Below are positions 1-9,538 of a stretch of DNA of 64,000 bases, in pieces. This stretch comes from an uncultured Lachnospiraceae bacterium (lineage in GTDB: Bacteria; Bacillota; Clostridia; Lachnospirales; Lachnospiraceae), in contig CAJUST010000011.1 of the NCBI GenBank assembly GCA_910589105.1, positions 1 to 64,000 of the forward strand, in the 5' to 3' direction. The translations under genes and the position numbers were made by a program. The notes below the pieces were generated by a model, which searched no databases, was not told where the DNA came from, and saw only the letters and a program-made list of their open reading frames with translations. The stretch's first letter is position 1; every line of letters starts with the position of its first letter.

Positions 1-2
1 GT

Positions 3-1658
3 GACAAAAAGAATCCCGTATTTATGCGGGTTCTGGCGTTTCGCAAACGCCTAAAGCTTTTTATTACTGGAAAGGAGCAGATGATCTATTATCCAAGGCC
101 GGAACATGCCATTATTGACTATAATGGGCAGGTTTTGCATCATGCGATTGCAATTCCCGTTGGAGAAGGAAGGTATGTGTTAGACCGGAATACAGGAAAC
201 ATAAAGACCATACGCGGCGCGGCAATGTATCTGCCTGACCCTAGAAAAGAAGTGATTGTCAGAAGGAAACTGACTGAAAAGCAATGCCGATTATGGTATC
301 CGGGAAATGCTGAGGTTTTGCGGCATAATCTGGGAATGGAACAAACAATGTCGGCGGCAGTAGACGAAAATTCTAAGAGCAGCGGGAATGAGAAGAAATA
401 TAGGCAGGATCAGGGATTGCGGGGCGTGGGAAATATGGCGGTCGAGGATTCCGGATTTTCGCGTAATGCAGTATATCCGGAGTTAAATGCCGTTACGATT
501 GACAATAAATATAATGGCGCAATCAGCGTTGACATATGGACAGGCTATGCGATAAATGTTGTTTCGAAAAATGGAGAGCGGAAAGTCATTCTTGGCGCCC
601 AGACGTATCTGATGGAATATGATGAGACATTAGAATCCATGGAATTATCGACAGGACGCCCAAAGACGACAGATCATCTTTTATCCACGGTTTATTTAAG
701 GGTGGAAAATAATAAAATCAGTGATGTGGTAAAGGTACAGACAAAAGATTTCGTTGATGTGCAGATTAAAGTTTCTTATTGTGTGGATTTTCTTCCGGAA
801 TACAAAGAAAAATGGTTTTCTGTGGAGAATTATGTCAAATATCTAACCGACCGGGAACGCTCTTTGATTAAGAGGGCTGCAAAGTTGTACACGATTGAAG
901 CTTTTTATGAAAATGCTGCGGATATTGTGAGGAAAGTGGCGCTGAATCTTTCAGACGAGGAAGAAAAGCCGGATTCAAAGCCTGCAGGAAAAGGCAGGTT
1001 TTTCCCGGAAAATGGAATGCTGGCGCATGATGTAGAGATTCTATCCGTATCGGTTCAGGAAGATGTTAAAGATATTCTCCATGCGCATCAGAAAAAAATG
1101 ATTAAAGAATCTTTAGAACTGTCCAATGCATCCAAAGAAATGGCGGCTGCCGGACGTCTGGCGGAAGTGGACAAAGCAATGGCGGAGTTTGAGTATCAAA
1201 AACAGATGTACCGTCTTGAATTAAGCAGCAGGCTGGAAAAAGAGGAGATGGAAAAGAAGGAAGAATTGAAACGTTTTGAGGAAGAAGCGCGCCTTGCCGC
1301 GCTGACAGCGGAGCAGAATCTTCAGTCAGTAAAAACGGCAATCCAAAACATGGAGATTGCGCGGCAGAAAGAAAAGATGGAAACTGAGTTTACGTATAAA
1401 AAGGAAATGGATGCTCTTGAAATGGAGCGGCAGAAAGCGTATACAGATTCGATACAAAGAGTAATCGAATCCGTCAGTCCCGAATTAATCGCTTCTATGA
1501 CTTCCGTATCGAACGCGGAGCTTTTAAAAGCAGTGGCGGAATCTATCAGCCCATATGCTTTGGCAGGCGGGGAATCCGTTGCGGATGTAACGGATAAGTT
1601 GTTACGCGGGACATCGTTAGAAGGGATGCTTGGGAAGTTTTATCATGTTGATTCTTAG
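3..1658 (+). CDS. Bacterial major vault protein (MVP) homologue, 5' end outside window
   Basis: The frame is open to the window edge. Numbering from the ATG at 24, the protein follows the C-terminal half of eukaryotic MVP segment by segment. Residues about 10-95 resemble the last arm repeats, with AIAIPVGEGRYVLD matching the human stretch AIPLDENEGIYVQD. Residues about 165-345 match the SPFH-like shoulder, including LSTGRPK against human LSAGRPK, FSVENYV against FSVPDFV and FFPENGM against VFPQNGL. Residues about 350-485 are a charged coiled coil like the cap helix, rich in Glu, Lys, Ala and Gln. Residues 485-544 (VSPELIASM to LEGMLGKF) match the cap-ring tail. MVP self-assembles into the vault shell, so a cytoplasmic assembly is inferred here. 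An internal ATG at 81 has a close AAAGGAG, but homology continues upstream of it, so I treat the gene as truncated by the window. A plain flotillin/SPFH protein is less likely because the shoulder, cap helix and cap ring occur in MVP order. Confidence 0.85.
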   Translation, partial: DKKNPVFMRVLAFRKRLKLFITGKEQMIYYPRPEHAIIDYNGQVLHHAIAIPVGEGRYVLDRNTGNIKTIRGAAMYLPDPRKEVIVRRKLTEKQCRLWYPGNAEVLRHNLGMEQTMSAAVDENSKSSGNEKKYRQDQGLRGVGNMAVEDSGFSRNAVYPELNAVTIDNKYNGAISVDIWTGYAINVVSKNGERKVILGAQTYLMEYDETLESMELSTGRPKTTDHLLSTVYLRVENNKISDVVKVQTKDFVDVQIKVSYCVDFLPEYKEKWFSVENYVKYLTDRERSLIKRAAKLYTIEAFYENAADIVRKVALNLSDEEEKPDSKPAGKGRFFPENGMLAHDVEILSVSVQEDVKDILHAHQKKMIKESLELSNASKEMAAAGRLAEVDKAMAEFEYQKQMYRLELSSRLEKEEMEKKEELKRFEEEARLAALTAEQNLQSVKTAIQNMEIARQKEKMETEFTYKKEMDALEMERQKAYTDSIQRVIESVSPELIASMTSVSNAELLKAVAESISPYALAGGESVADVTDKLLRGTSLEGMLGKFYHVDS

Positions 1659-1774
1659 AAGGAGAGCATATTATGCGATTGGCATTGGAAAAAGCATCAG
1701 ATTCTTTATTTAATCTCCTGTGTAAAAGAAGGGATAATGATTACAAGCGTTGGCAGAACAGAAAGGGGTACATT

Positions 1775-4700
1775 ATGAAATTAAAAAAAACGTTTAGAAA
1801 GTTAATAACGGCATTATTAGCAATTACAATGGTTTTAACATTGTTACCGGCAAATACAGAAGCTGCAAAAAGGCGAAATGAGCCAAAAAAGATTGTATTA
1901 AATAAAAGTAAGCTGATGATGGTAAAAGGAGAATCCAGAACTTTAAAAGTAAAAAAAACAATTCCATCTAAGGCATCTAAAACTGTAACATGGAGCAGTT
2001 CAAACAAAAAAGTTGCGACTGTCACTTCAAAAGGGAAAGTGAAAGCGAAAAGGGCCGGAACTGTTAAAATTATTGCAAAGTCGAAACATAATTCGAAAAT
2101 TAAAGCTGTATGTAAAATTACAATATATAATAAAACAAAAAAAATCAGCTTGCTTTGCAACAGTGTTTATCAGTTGAATGCAGGTCAGTCGGTAAATTTG
2201 AAAGCAAAAGTTACAAGTCCTGCAAAAAAAATACAGCCTATTACTTGGAAATCTAATAATTCTTCCATAGCGACAGTTACAAAATCAGGAAATGTCAGAG
2301 CTGTTAGGGAAGGCGCGGCTATCATGACAGGTACTTCCGGGGGAAAAAAGGTCACAGTCAAGATTATAGTCACAAAAGAGGCAAATCCTATTATGTATTA
2401 TACAGTTACATTTGTTTCAAATGCTTCTGATGTGGGGAAAATGCCTCCTTCGCAAAAAATTCTTGCAGGCAGGCGTGTTTCAAAACCGGTTGATCCGATA
2501 AGAAACGGCTATGTGTTTGGAGGATGGCATACTGATAAAGCGCTTAAAAAGGTTTATAATTTTTCAAAAGCAGTTACAGGAAATCTAACGCTTTATGCAA
2601 AATGGGTGAGGCAGACACAGATTTCTTCCGATCCGGATGCATGTTATCAGGTTACATTTGACTGTAACGACGGTTCAAAAAATGTATATGAGATACAGAA
2701 AGTTGCAGAAGGCAAGTCTGTGGCAGCGCCAGCTGACCCCGAAAGAGATATGTATGGGTTTACTGGCTGGTATATGGAGTCTGCGGCTGTAACAAAATAT
2801 GATTTTGGTTCTCCAGTTAAAGGGGATATGGTGTTGTATGCCGGATGGGGTTCGCCGGACGGCAGTACAGATTCACTTTATTCTGCGACAAATAAGGAAG
2901 AAACGATTTACTCCATTTCAGGTGTAGAGATGAATGGAAATACCCTACAGGCAACGATCAATACAAATTCAGCCTGCGCATTGGTTGTAGAGTTTTATGA
3001 GGATACAATCGGTATAGATGGCAGCTGGGAACAAGAAGCCGTAAATGCCTGTCTCCAGAAAGAACCAATTACAAGAGTTGCCACGCAGACGCCAGATTAT
3101 GGAGAGATGATTTGTGTTTCTATACCTGTGGAAACTGCTTTAACCGATTACTATCTGATTCGCGCAAGGCTCGTGGAATTAGATGGGGAAGGTATAGAAA
3201 AAAAACTGTGTGAATCATTTTTATGTATCGATTATTCTGCGAAATATGCCCGGTTTGAAGAAAAGACAGTATATGATTTTCCGGAAGAAAAGGTTGTGAA
3301 TTTTGATGAAAGCACAGAAAACAATTTTGGCGTATTTAATGAAAATGTGAAGATAATTAATTCTGGCAACATGACAAATAGGTTAGTTGTAGAAGATATT
3401 TTCATTGAAGATGAATTTGAAAGCAACATGTTAGATCATACATATACGTTTTATAACCCTGACAGTGATGTAAGGGGACTGCGATCCGGCGATCCGGTTT
3501 ATGTTACTGGCACTGCGTATCTGTTTAAGATTAAGGAGGTTATTAATAATTCGGATGGGTTCATCACATTTACAACCGCATCAGATGTAATGCTAACTGA
3601 TTTTTATGATGTTTTGAAAACAGATATGAAATCTGGGGACAGTGGCATTCAGCCAAGGATTGATATTATAGACGTCGAAACCAACTTTTCCAGTCCGACG
3701 ATTGGCGGAGATTTTTCTCATGAGCTAATAGAAGACACTTTAAAAATTTCTGGGACGCTTAGTGGATCTGTACAATTCAGCATACAAATATCTTATGATG
3801 CCAAACTTTTTGCGAAAGATTATTTTGAATGTAACATTACAACATTGCTTGAGGGAAAACTTGGCATAAAGGGGGAGGTGTCTAAAGATAATGATGGAAA
3901 TGATAATAATGCGCGCAGGGCAGACAAAACAGAGATTCCATTGCCAAGGGTTTCAGTTCCAACGCCGGTGCCGGGGCTTGAAGCGTCGATAAATCCTAAA
4001 ATTCCAATAGAATGGGAAGCTAGCGGGAGTATATCATTGGATTATACTTATTCACAGAAGTCGGGTTTTCAATACAATTCCTATTCTGGAAGAGAAGACA
4101 TCAAAGAAAAAACACAAACAGTGAGTTTAATGGCGGAGGGTAAGGCAGAAATAAAGATTGGTCCAAAACTTTCTACGGCGATCCAGTTCTGTAAAAATGT
4201 AGTTAAAGTGGAATTTAGCGGCCATTCTGGCGTAAAAATGACTGCTGAAGTAGAAATGGGCAGTGATGATGTGTTAAATCATGCAGAGTCCAAACATGCG
4301 TGTGATTTGTGTGTTTCTGGTGAGATAAAATGGTTTGCAGATTTAAACTTAAAAATGACGTTTGCAATTTGCGATGATGCTTTAAAGGGAGATATATTTA
4401 ATATTAAATTATTTGAACTTGAAGGATATGTCAATTTCCTTCCTGAATACCCCGGAATATGTTTTTGGTCACTTTCTAATAGCAGAGACAGTGTATACAG
4501 AGGAGAGAAAAAATATGGGTTTGGCCCTTGTAAAAATAAATTTTACAAAACAACTATTCAAGTCTTAAATGACAAGGACGAGACTCTTACAGGCATCCCT
4601 GTGACAATTAAAAGGGAAGATGGCAATACGGCATATGAAAAGGCAGGCAATTCGACATACGTGGAATATCTGTATGACGGGATTTATATAGCTAATGCAA

Positions 4701-5845
4701 ATATAGATGGGAAGCGTGTAAGCAAATCGTTTGTGACGAAAGGCAATGTGCAGACAGTCATATTGTCTCCGTTATCAGAGAATGGAGAATTGTATGGTCA
4801 TATTAAAGATTCTGAAACTGGAAACAATATCAAGGGGGTAAGCGTTAAAATTTCCAAAGACGATATGGGAGTCACTGCAATGGAAACAGATGAATTAGGT
4901 AATTTCTCATGTTCCCTTCCAAGTGGGACATTTTTGATAGAAATAACAAAGGACGGATATCTTCCTTTTTCTGCTTACGAAAGAATAGAAGATGGCGAAA
5001 TGACATATATGCAGGAAATTGAATTGATTTCGGGAGAAGGAAAAGGGGGATTTAGGGGAATTATTACAAATGCAGTTACAGGAAGGCCTATTGAAGATGT
5101 TAATCTTCAGCTTCGCTCTGGCTGGAATAATACAGAAGGTGAAATTATTAAGGAATTAAAAACGGATTCTGATGGGGAGTTCCGGTTTGGCGCGAAAAAA
5201 GCATTTGGCGTTATATTCGGGATTCCCTGTGGGAATTATACGATTACGGCAAGTAAAGAGGAGTATTTGGCAACGAGCTTTAATATTATTGTATGGCCGG
5301 GGGAAGATACGGATAATCCGGAACAGAATGGAACCATGTCACCTGTAATGGCAGACGATACATACCGGATAGTTTTAACATGGGGTGAAAATCCAAGTGA
5401 TCTTGATTCTCATGTCGTTGGAAGATTTTCAGATGGAGAGGATTTTCATGTATATTATGAAAATATGTGGGAATATGATTATGAGTCGGATTTAGAAGTC
5501 TGCAATCTTGATCTGGATGATATAACAGGTTATGGACCCGAAACAATTACATTGAATGTAAATACCGATGCCCCATACTATTATTACGTTTATCATTATG
5601 ATGGAAGCGGTACGCTTTCGACATCTGGAGCGCAGATTAAAGTTTATCATGGAAATGATCCGGTGCGTACATTTCATGTGCCCACGGGCTTTGGGCAAGA
5701 AGATTACTGGAATGTATTTGCCATTGTAGACGGAAAAATTATTTCCAAAAATACGTTGACGTTTTTTAGTGATTTAACATATGCGGATTCCAGACGAGTA
5801 TCTGCGCCAGATACTTCTAAGGAGGATAGAGCCCTTAAAAATTAG
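1775..5845 (+). CDS. Large secreted multidomain protein (Big_2, InlB-type repeats, DUF2135-like C-terminus)
   Basis: Translation from ATG 1775 gives 1356 aa starting with a signal peptide (MKLKKTFRKL, then a hydrophobic stretch ending ANTEAA) behind GAAAGGGG. Two bacterial Ig-like group 2 domains follow at about 35-195 (WSSSNKKVATV and WKSNNSSIATV signatures). Two InlB-type B-repeats lie at about 205-365, each ending in a GW...LYAxW pattern. A long beta-rich middle is unassigned. Two carboxypeptidase-regulatory-like folds lie at about 1005-1180. The C-terminal domain has LTWGENPSDLDSH and YVYHY motifs seen in DUF2135/YfaP-like secreted proteins. In the same frame, an ATG at 1673 has its own AAGGAG just after the vault gene stop and would add 34 residues before the signal peptide. 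I prefer 1775 because the signal sequence starts there. By eye the gene is more A/T-rich than the genes after it. It is probably a surface or matrix adhesin; no catalytic motif was seen. Confidence 0.8.
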   Translation: MKLKKTFRKLITALLAITMVLTLLPANTEAAKRRNEPKKIVLNKSKLMMVKGESRTLKVKKTIPSKASKTVTWSSSNKKVATVTSKGKVKAKRAGTVKIIAKSKHNSKIKAVCKITIYNKTKKISLLCNSVYQLNAGQSVNLKAKVTSPAKKIQPITWKSNNSSIATVTKSGNVRAVREGAAIMTGTSGGKKVTVKIIVTKEANPIMYYTVTFVSNASDVGKMPPSQKILAGRRVSKPVDPIRNGYVFGGWHTDKALKKVYNFSKAVTGNLTLYAKWVRQTQISSDPDACYQVTFDCNDGSKNVYEIQKVAEGKSVAAPADPERDMYGFTGWYMESAAVTKYDFGSPVKGDMVLYAGWGSPDGSTDSLYSATNKEETIYSISGVEMNGNTLQATINTNSACALVVEFYEDTIGIDGSWEQEAVNACLQKEPITRVATQTPDYGEMICVSIPVETALTDYYLIRARLVELDGEGIEKKLCESFLCIDYSAKYARFEEKTVYDFPEEKVVNFDESTENNFGVFNENVKIINSGNMTNRLVVEDIFIEDEFESNMLDHTYTFYNPDSDVRGLRSGDPVYVTGTAYLFKIKEVINNSDGFITFTTASDVMLTDFYDVLKTDMKSGDSGIQPRIDIIDVETNFSSPTIGGDFSHELIEDTLKISGTLSGSVQFSIQISYDAKLFAKDYFECNITTLLEGKLGIKGEVSKDNDGNDNNARRADKTEIPLPRVSVPTPVPGLEASINPKIPIEWEASGSISLDYTYSQKSGFQYNSYSGREDIKEKTQTVSLMAEGKAEIKIGPKLSTAIQFCKNVVKVEFSGHSGVKMTAEVEMGSDDVLNHAESKHACDLCVSGEIKWFADLNLKMTFAICDDALKGDIFNIKLFELEGYVNFLPEYPGICFWSLSNSRDSVYRGEKKYGFGPCKNKFYKTTIQVLNDKDETLTGIPVTIKREDGNTAYEKAGNSTYVEYLYDGIYIANANIDGKRVSKSFVTKGNVQTVILSPLSENGELYGHIKDSETGNNIKGVSVKISKDDMGVTAMETDELGNFSCSLPSGTFLIEITKDGYLPFSAYERIEDGEMTYMQEIELISGEGKGGFRGIITNAVTGRPIEDVNLQLRSGWNNTEGEIIKELKTDSDGEFRFGAKKAFGVIFGIPCGNYTITASKEEYLATSFNIIVWPGEDTDNPEQNGTMSPVMADDTYRIVLTWGENPSDLDSHVVGRFSDGEDFHVYYENMWEYDYESDLEVCNLDLDDITGYGPETITLNVNTDAPYYYYVYHYDGSGTLSTSGAQIKVYHGNDPVRTFHVPTGFGQEDYWNVFAIVDGKIISKNTLTFFSDLTYADSRRVSAPDTSKEDRALKN

Positions 5846-6029
5846 GAAGGAATATAGTTTTATATGTCACTATAACATGAAAAAAACCGTGCGTCCTTTT
5901 ATGGCGTTAAATGTGAGGATTGCAAAATCAGTATCTTGTTTCTTTGCCGCAGGAATGCAGGGAAGTGTTTCAAGTACATTTGTCAGCGGAAAATTGAAAT
6001 ATGTTTAAAATTCATATGGAAAAATAAGT
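5846..6029. other. Intergenic, no supported gene
   Basis: A 43-codon reading frame from an ATG at 5878 lacks a ribosome binding site and resembles nothing I recognise. An alternative frame contains several cysteine pairs but also has no start signal. I leave it unannotated; it could be a decayed small gene. Confidence 0.4.
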
Positions 6030-6088
6030 AAACCCATATTTCAGGCAGAGCCTATCGTGGCGTATTGCCATAGAAATATGGGTTTTTC
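6030..6088. terminator. Long-stem terminator
   Basis: A perfect 13-bp inverted repeat (AAACCCATATTTC at 6030-6042 and its complement at 6073-6085) encloses a 30-nt loop and ends in a T run. It separates the secreted protein gene from the ATP-grasp operon. Confidence 0.65.
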
Positions 6089-6109
6089 CAATTTTCTTTT
6101 TTTATCAGA

Positions 6110-6137
6110 TTGCTTTTTAAAATAAGTGTGTTATAAT
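6110..6137 (+). promoter_or_regulatory. Sigma-A promoter of the ATP-grasp/MATE operon
   Basis: TTGCTT at 6110-6115 and TATAAT at 6132-6137 are separated by 16 bp. They lie just downstream of the terminator and 31 bp upstream of the ATG at 6169. Confidence 0.7.
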
Positions 6138-6168
6138 ACATTTTACTATAATGAAAGGAAGAAAAACC

Positions 6169-7512
6169 ATGCTAAAGCTTTGTGAATTAAATCAAGCCTA
6201 TTGTGAAAGCGTTGCAAAAGATAAAGGAATCCATGCGAAAAGCGCATTAAAAGAAATTGATTATATGAATCATTCCTCAGCGAAATACCATGGAAGATGC
6301 GTTAGCACATTGTATATTCCGAAGATGTTTACGGAAGCGGATATTGAGTGTTTTACAGAGTTAATTGACGTTTTGTATGGAATTTTTGATAAAGTGACTG
6401 CGCAATACAGGGAAAACCAAACATACCGCTCTTTGTTTGGCTTTTCGAAAGAGTTAGAGGAATTAATCCTGCGTGAAAAACGTTATTCTGGCAATATCCC
6501 GATTGCGCGGATTGATCTATTTTATAATGAAGAAACAAAAGACTTTAAATTTTGCGAGTTTAATACGGACGGCTCAAGCGCCATGAACGAAGACCGTGAA
6601 TTAAACCATGCGTTGAAATTGACGGAAGGCTATCAAGAGCTTGCCAAACAATATGAAATCCAGACATTTGAATTATTTGACACATGGGTGGAAACGTCGC
6701 TTCGGATTTATCAGACAATCAAAGGGGCGGTGAAAAAGCCGAATGTTGCAATCGTAGATTTTATGGAGAGCGCGACGAATAATGAGTTTGAAATTTTTGC
6801 CGAAAGTTACAGAACGCATGGCATAGATTGTGAAATCTGTGAAATACGGGATATGAAATTTGACGGCGAAAGGCTTTATGGGAAAGAGGGAAAACCGATT
6901 GACTTAATTTACCGCCGCGCCGTGACAAGTGATATTATGGAGCATTACAGTGAAGTGACGGATTTTATTGCGGCAGTGAAAGCGGACGCCGTTTGCCTGA
7001 TCGGGGATTTTACGACGCAGATTGCGCATAATAAAGTTTTGTACCAGATCTTGCATCACCCAATGACGCAAGAGTTTCTAACGGATGCAGAACGCGCGTA
7101 TGTCAAGGCGCATGTGCCGTACACGGCGTTAATGACGGCGGATTATCTTCCATATGATAAGATGATAGCCGAAAAAGACCGTTATATTATAAAACCCTTA
7201 GATTCTTATGGTTCTAAGGGCGTGTTTGCTGGCGTGGAGTTTTCTTCTGTGGAGGAGTGGAAAAAAATGGTTGACGCCCACAGGAAAGAAGGGTTTTTGG
7301 TTCAGGGATTTTGCGTCCCGTACCAGACGAAAAATATAGATTTTTCAAAAGGGGAGGATGCGGACTTTATTGAAGTGTCAAACCTGACTGGATTATTTGT
7401 TTATGGCGGCAGGTTTCAGGGAATTTATTCACGGGCGTCACGAGGGAAGATTATTTCAACGCAGTACAGTGAAATTGCGCTTCCTTCTATTGTGGTAAAA
7501 GAAAAAGCGTAA
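6169..7512 (+). CDS. Glutathionylspermidine synthase-family ATP-grasp protein
   Basis: This 447-aa protein belongs to the circularly permuted ATP-grasp family related to the C-terminal synthetase domain of glutathionylspermidine synthase, which makes an amide bond using ATP. Family-like motifs are IARIDLFYNEETKDFKFCEFNTDGS split around residues 113-137, the FCEFNTDG metal/substrate segment, DLIYRRAV, LIGDFTTQIAHNK and the C-terminal DRYIIKPLDSYGSKGV ATP-binding segment. The start at 6169 is chosen because AAAGGAAG precedes it; the in-frame ATG at 6151 has no such site. No amidase domain is present, so this is a synthetase-only form whose substrate cannot be read from sequence. It heads an operon with a DUF308 membrane protein, a MATE exporter and a TetR regulator (gaps of 5-14 bp), which suggests making or modifying a compound that is then exported. 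That link is inference. Confidence 0.8.
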   Translation: MLKLCELNQAYCESVAKDKGIHAKSALKEIDYMNHSSAKYHGRCVSTLYIPKMFTEADIECFTELIDVLYGIFDKVTAQYRENQTYRSLFGFSKELEELILREKRYSGNIPIARIDLFYNEETKDFKFCEFNTDGSSAMNEDRELNHALKLTEGYQELAKQYEIQTFELFDTWVETSLRIYQTIKGAVKKPNVAIVDFMESATNNEFEIFAESYRTHGIDCEICEIRDMKFDGERLYGKEGKPIDLIYRRAVTSDIMEHYSEVTDFIAAVKADAVCLIGDFTTQIAHNKVLYQILHHPMTQEFLTDAERAYVKAHVPYTALMTADYLPYDKMIAEKDRYIIKPLDSYGSKGVFAGVEFSSVEEWKKMVDAHRKEGFLVQGFCVPYQTKNIDFSKGEDADFIEVSNLTGLFVYGGRFQGIYSRASRGKIISTQYSEIALPSIVVKEKA

Positions 7513-7526
7513 AAGGAGGCATTGGA

Positions 7527-8159
7527 ATGAAAGAATTATTTCAAAGGATAAAGCTGGACGTCATTATCAGCGCGCTGTGCTGTATTGTATTTGGAACAGT
7601 ATTGATGATATGGCCGACAGAAGTGACGACGATTGCGTGTAAAGCGATTGCGGCAGTGATTGCCGTTTTGGGCTTAATCCGAATCATTAGCTATATTATG
7701 AATAAGCAGGAAAGACATGGGATTAACCTGCCGCTTGGGCTTGTTCTTTTGTTTGTGGGCATATGGATCTATTTAAAGCCGCACAGCATCCAGAGTATGC
7801 TTTTAATTGGGATTGGCGTTGTGCTGTTTGTGCATGGGTTTGAAGATTTTAAGTATGCGCTTGAAACAAGGCGCGGCGGTTATGAATTTTACTGGGTGAT
7901 CCTGCTTATGGCAGTATTTGGAATGGGGCTTGGGATCGCTTGCATCTTTGATTGCTTTGGCGTAATTTCCGTAGCGCTGGCGTTTGTGGGCGTGGCGCTA
8001 ATTTATGACGGGATTACGGATCTTTGGATTATTTTCCAAGTGACGAAAACAGCAAAAGAGATGCGGAGTAAGATGGAAGGGTTTCAGGCAGTGGATGCAG
8101 ATGCGGAAATAGTGGCGGAAGCTGTTGAACTTGATGTTACGGAAGAAAGTGAGATGTAG
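7527..8159 (+). CDS. HdeD/DUF308-family membrane protein
   Basis: This 210-aa protein has about six hydrophobic segments in three pairs (residues about 12-28, 34-50, 68-82, 90-105, 124-143 and 146-166). That matches the HdeD-like DUF308 pattern of short transmembrane hairpins separated by charged turns. The C-terminal 40 residues are acidic and cytoplasmic. AAGGAGG precedes the ATG at good distance. It lies 14 bp after the ATP-grasp gene and 5 bp before the MATE gene, so it is almost surely co-transcribed. HdeD was first linked to acid resistance in Escherichia coli, but for clostridial members the role is unknown. Confidence 0.75.
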   Translation: MKELFQRIKLDVIISALCCIVFGTVLMIWPTEVTTIACKAIAAVIAVLGLIRIISYIMNKQERHGINLPLGLVLLFVGIWIYLKPHSIQSMLLIGIGVVLFVHGFEDFKYALETRRGGYEFYWVILLMAVFGMGLGIACIFDCFGVISVALAFVGVALIYDGITDLWIIFQVTKTAKEMRSKMEGFQAVDADAEIVAEAVELDVTEESEM

Positions 8160-8164
8160 AAGAA

Positions 8165-9529
8165 ATGGAAGCGCAGACAGAGAACAAGATGGGGACGATG
8201 CCGGTTAATAAACTGTTAGTTAATATTTCTCTGCCGATGGTAATATCCATGCTGGTTCAGGCATTGTATAATATTGTGGACAGTATATTTGTCGCGCAGA
8301 TTGATGAATATGCGCTGACGGCAGTTTCTCTGGCGTTCCCACTTCAAAATTTTATGATAGCGGTCGCGGCGGGGACGGGAGTCGGGGTAAACGCGCTCCT
8401 TTCGAAACGGCTGGGCGAAAAGCGGTTTGAGGAAGTGGACAAAGCGGCAGGCAATTCCGTTATACTGGCGGGGGCAAATTATCTGCTGTTTTTGCTGATC
8501 GGCGTATGCTTTTCCGGTCTGTATTTTGAACTACAGACAGATATACCGGAAATTATAGCGTATGGAAAGACGTATCTTTTGATTTGTACGGCGGCAAGTT
8601 TTGGATTGTATGGGCAGTTTTGTTTTGAACGTCTTTTACAGGCGACGGGGCGGACGGTCTGCACGATGATTACGCAGACGACGGGCGCAGTGATTAACCT
8701 GATTTTTGACCCGATATTGATTTTTGGGCTGTTTGGCTTCCCGAAAATGGGAATTGCAGGCGCGGCGGCGGCGACTGTGTTCGGGCAGATCGTGGCGATG
8801 GTATTTGGTTTTTATTACAACCAGAAAAAAAATACGGAAATCCATCTTACGCTTTCAAAAATCCGTCCGGACAAACAGACGCTGTTGCAGATTTATGAAG
8901 TTGCGGTTCCGGCGATTTTAATGCAGTCGATTGGTTCCGTTATGACATTTTTTATGAACAAGATATTGCTTGGGTTTACTTCAACGGCGGCGGCTGTGTT
9001 CGGCGTATTCTTTAAATTGCAGAGTTTTATCTTTATGCCTGTGTTTGGGTTAAATAACGGGTTAATCCCGATTGTGGCGTATAATTACGGAGCCGGATAT
9101 AAAGACAGGATTATGAAGGTGATGAAAAGCAGCATGATAGCGGCGGTTGTGTTGATGATTGCAGGGTTTTTGACGGCGGAAGTAATGCCGAAACAGCTTT
9201 TAATGCTTTTTAATGCATCGGGCCAGATGATTGAAATCGGCGTTCCGGCGCTTCGGATTTTAAGCGCATGCTATCTCTTTGCCGGCGTTTCCATTGTGGC
9301 GAGCGGGGTGTTTCAGGGATTGGGGAAAAGCGTATACAGTCTGGTATTGTCGGTTATACGCCAGCTTGTGATTTTGCTTCCGGCGGCATATCTGCTTTCC
9401 CTGACGGGAATATTAGAGGCGGTCTGGCTTTCGTTCCCGCTCGCGGAGCTTGCGGCTTTGGCGGTCACATGCGTTTATTTGAAGAAGGTGAATAAAAATT
9501 TGGAGTCTATGATAGCGGCGAGAAAGTAG
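8165..9529 (+). CDS. MATE-family efflux transporter (first of three)
   Basis: This 454-aa protein has 12 predicted membrane segments in two pseudo-symmetric halves. The N-terminal PVNKLLVNISLPMVISMLVQ segment and the D-x-IFVA motif of helix 2 (NIVDSIFVAQIDEYALTAVS) are typical of the MATE/DinF superfamily, which exchanges drugs or metabolites for sodium ions or protons. Length is normal. It belongs to the operon starting at 6169, and the next gene is a TetR-type regulator 9 bp downstream, a common arrangement for regulated multidrug exporters. The ribosome binding site is weak (AGAAGA), so translational coupling to the preceding gene is plausible. Substrate unknown. Confidence 0.9.
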   Translation: MEAQTENKMGTMPVNKLLVNISLPMVISMLVQALYNIVDSIFVAQIDEYALTAVSLAFPLQNFMIAVAAGTGVGVNALLSKRLGEKRFEEVDKAAGNSVILAGANYLLFLLIGVCFSGLYFELQTDIPEIIAYGKTYLLICTAASFGLYGQFCFERLLQATGRTVCTMITQTTGAVINLIFDPILIFGLFGFPKMGIAGAAAATVFGQIVAMVFGFYYNQKKNTEIHLTLSKIRPDKQTLLQIYEVAVPAILMQSIGSVMTFFMNKILLGFTSTAAAVFGVFFKLQSFIFMPVFGLNNGLIPIVAYNYGAGYKDRIMKVMKSSMIAAVVLMIAGFLTAEVMPKQLLMLFNASGQMIEIGVPALRILSACYLFAGVSIVASGVFQGLGKSVYSLVLSVIRQLVILLPAAYLLSLTGILEAVWLSFPLAELAALAVTCVYLKKVNKNLESMIAARK

Positions 9530-9538
9530 GGAGGATCT

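Noticed and set aside
24..1658. Annotation of the first gene as flotillin/SPFH or TolA-like coiled-coil protein
   Set aside because: It would explain only the shoulder or the coiled coil. The order of arm repeat, shoulder, cap helix and cap ring, and the matching short motifs, fit MVP better.
5781..6008. 75-codon frame after the secreted protein gene
   Set aside because: Its start lies inside the preceding gene, there is no ribosome binding site and no recognisable domain.
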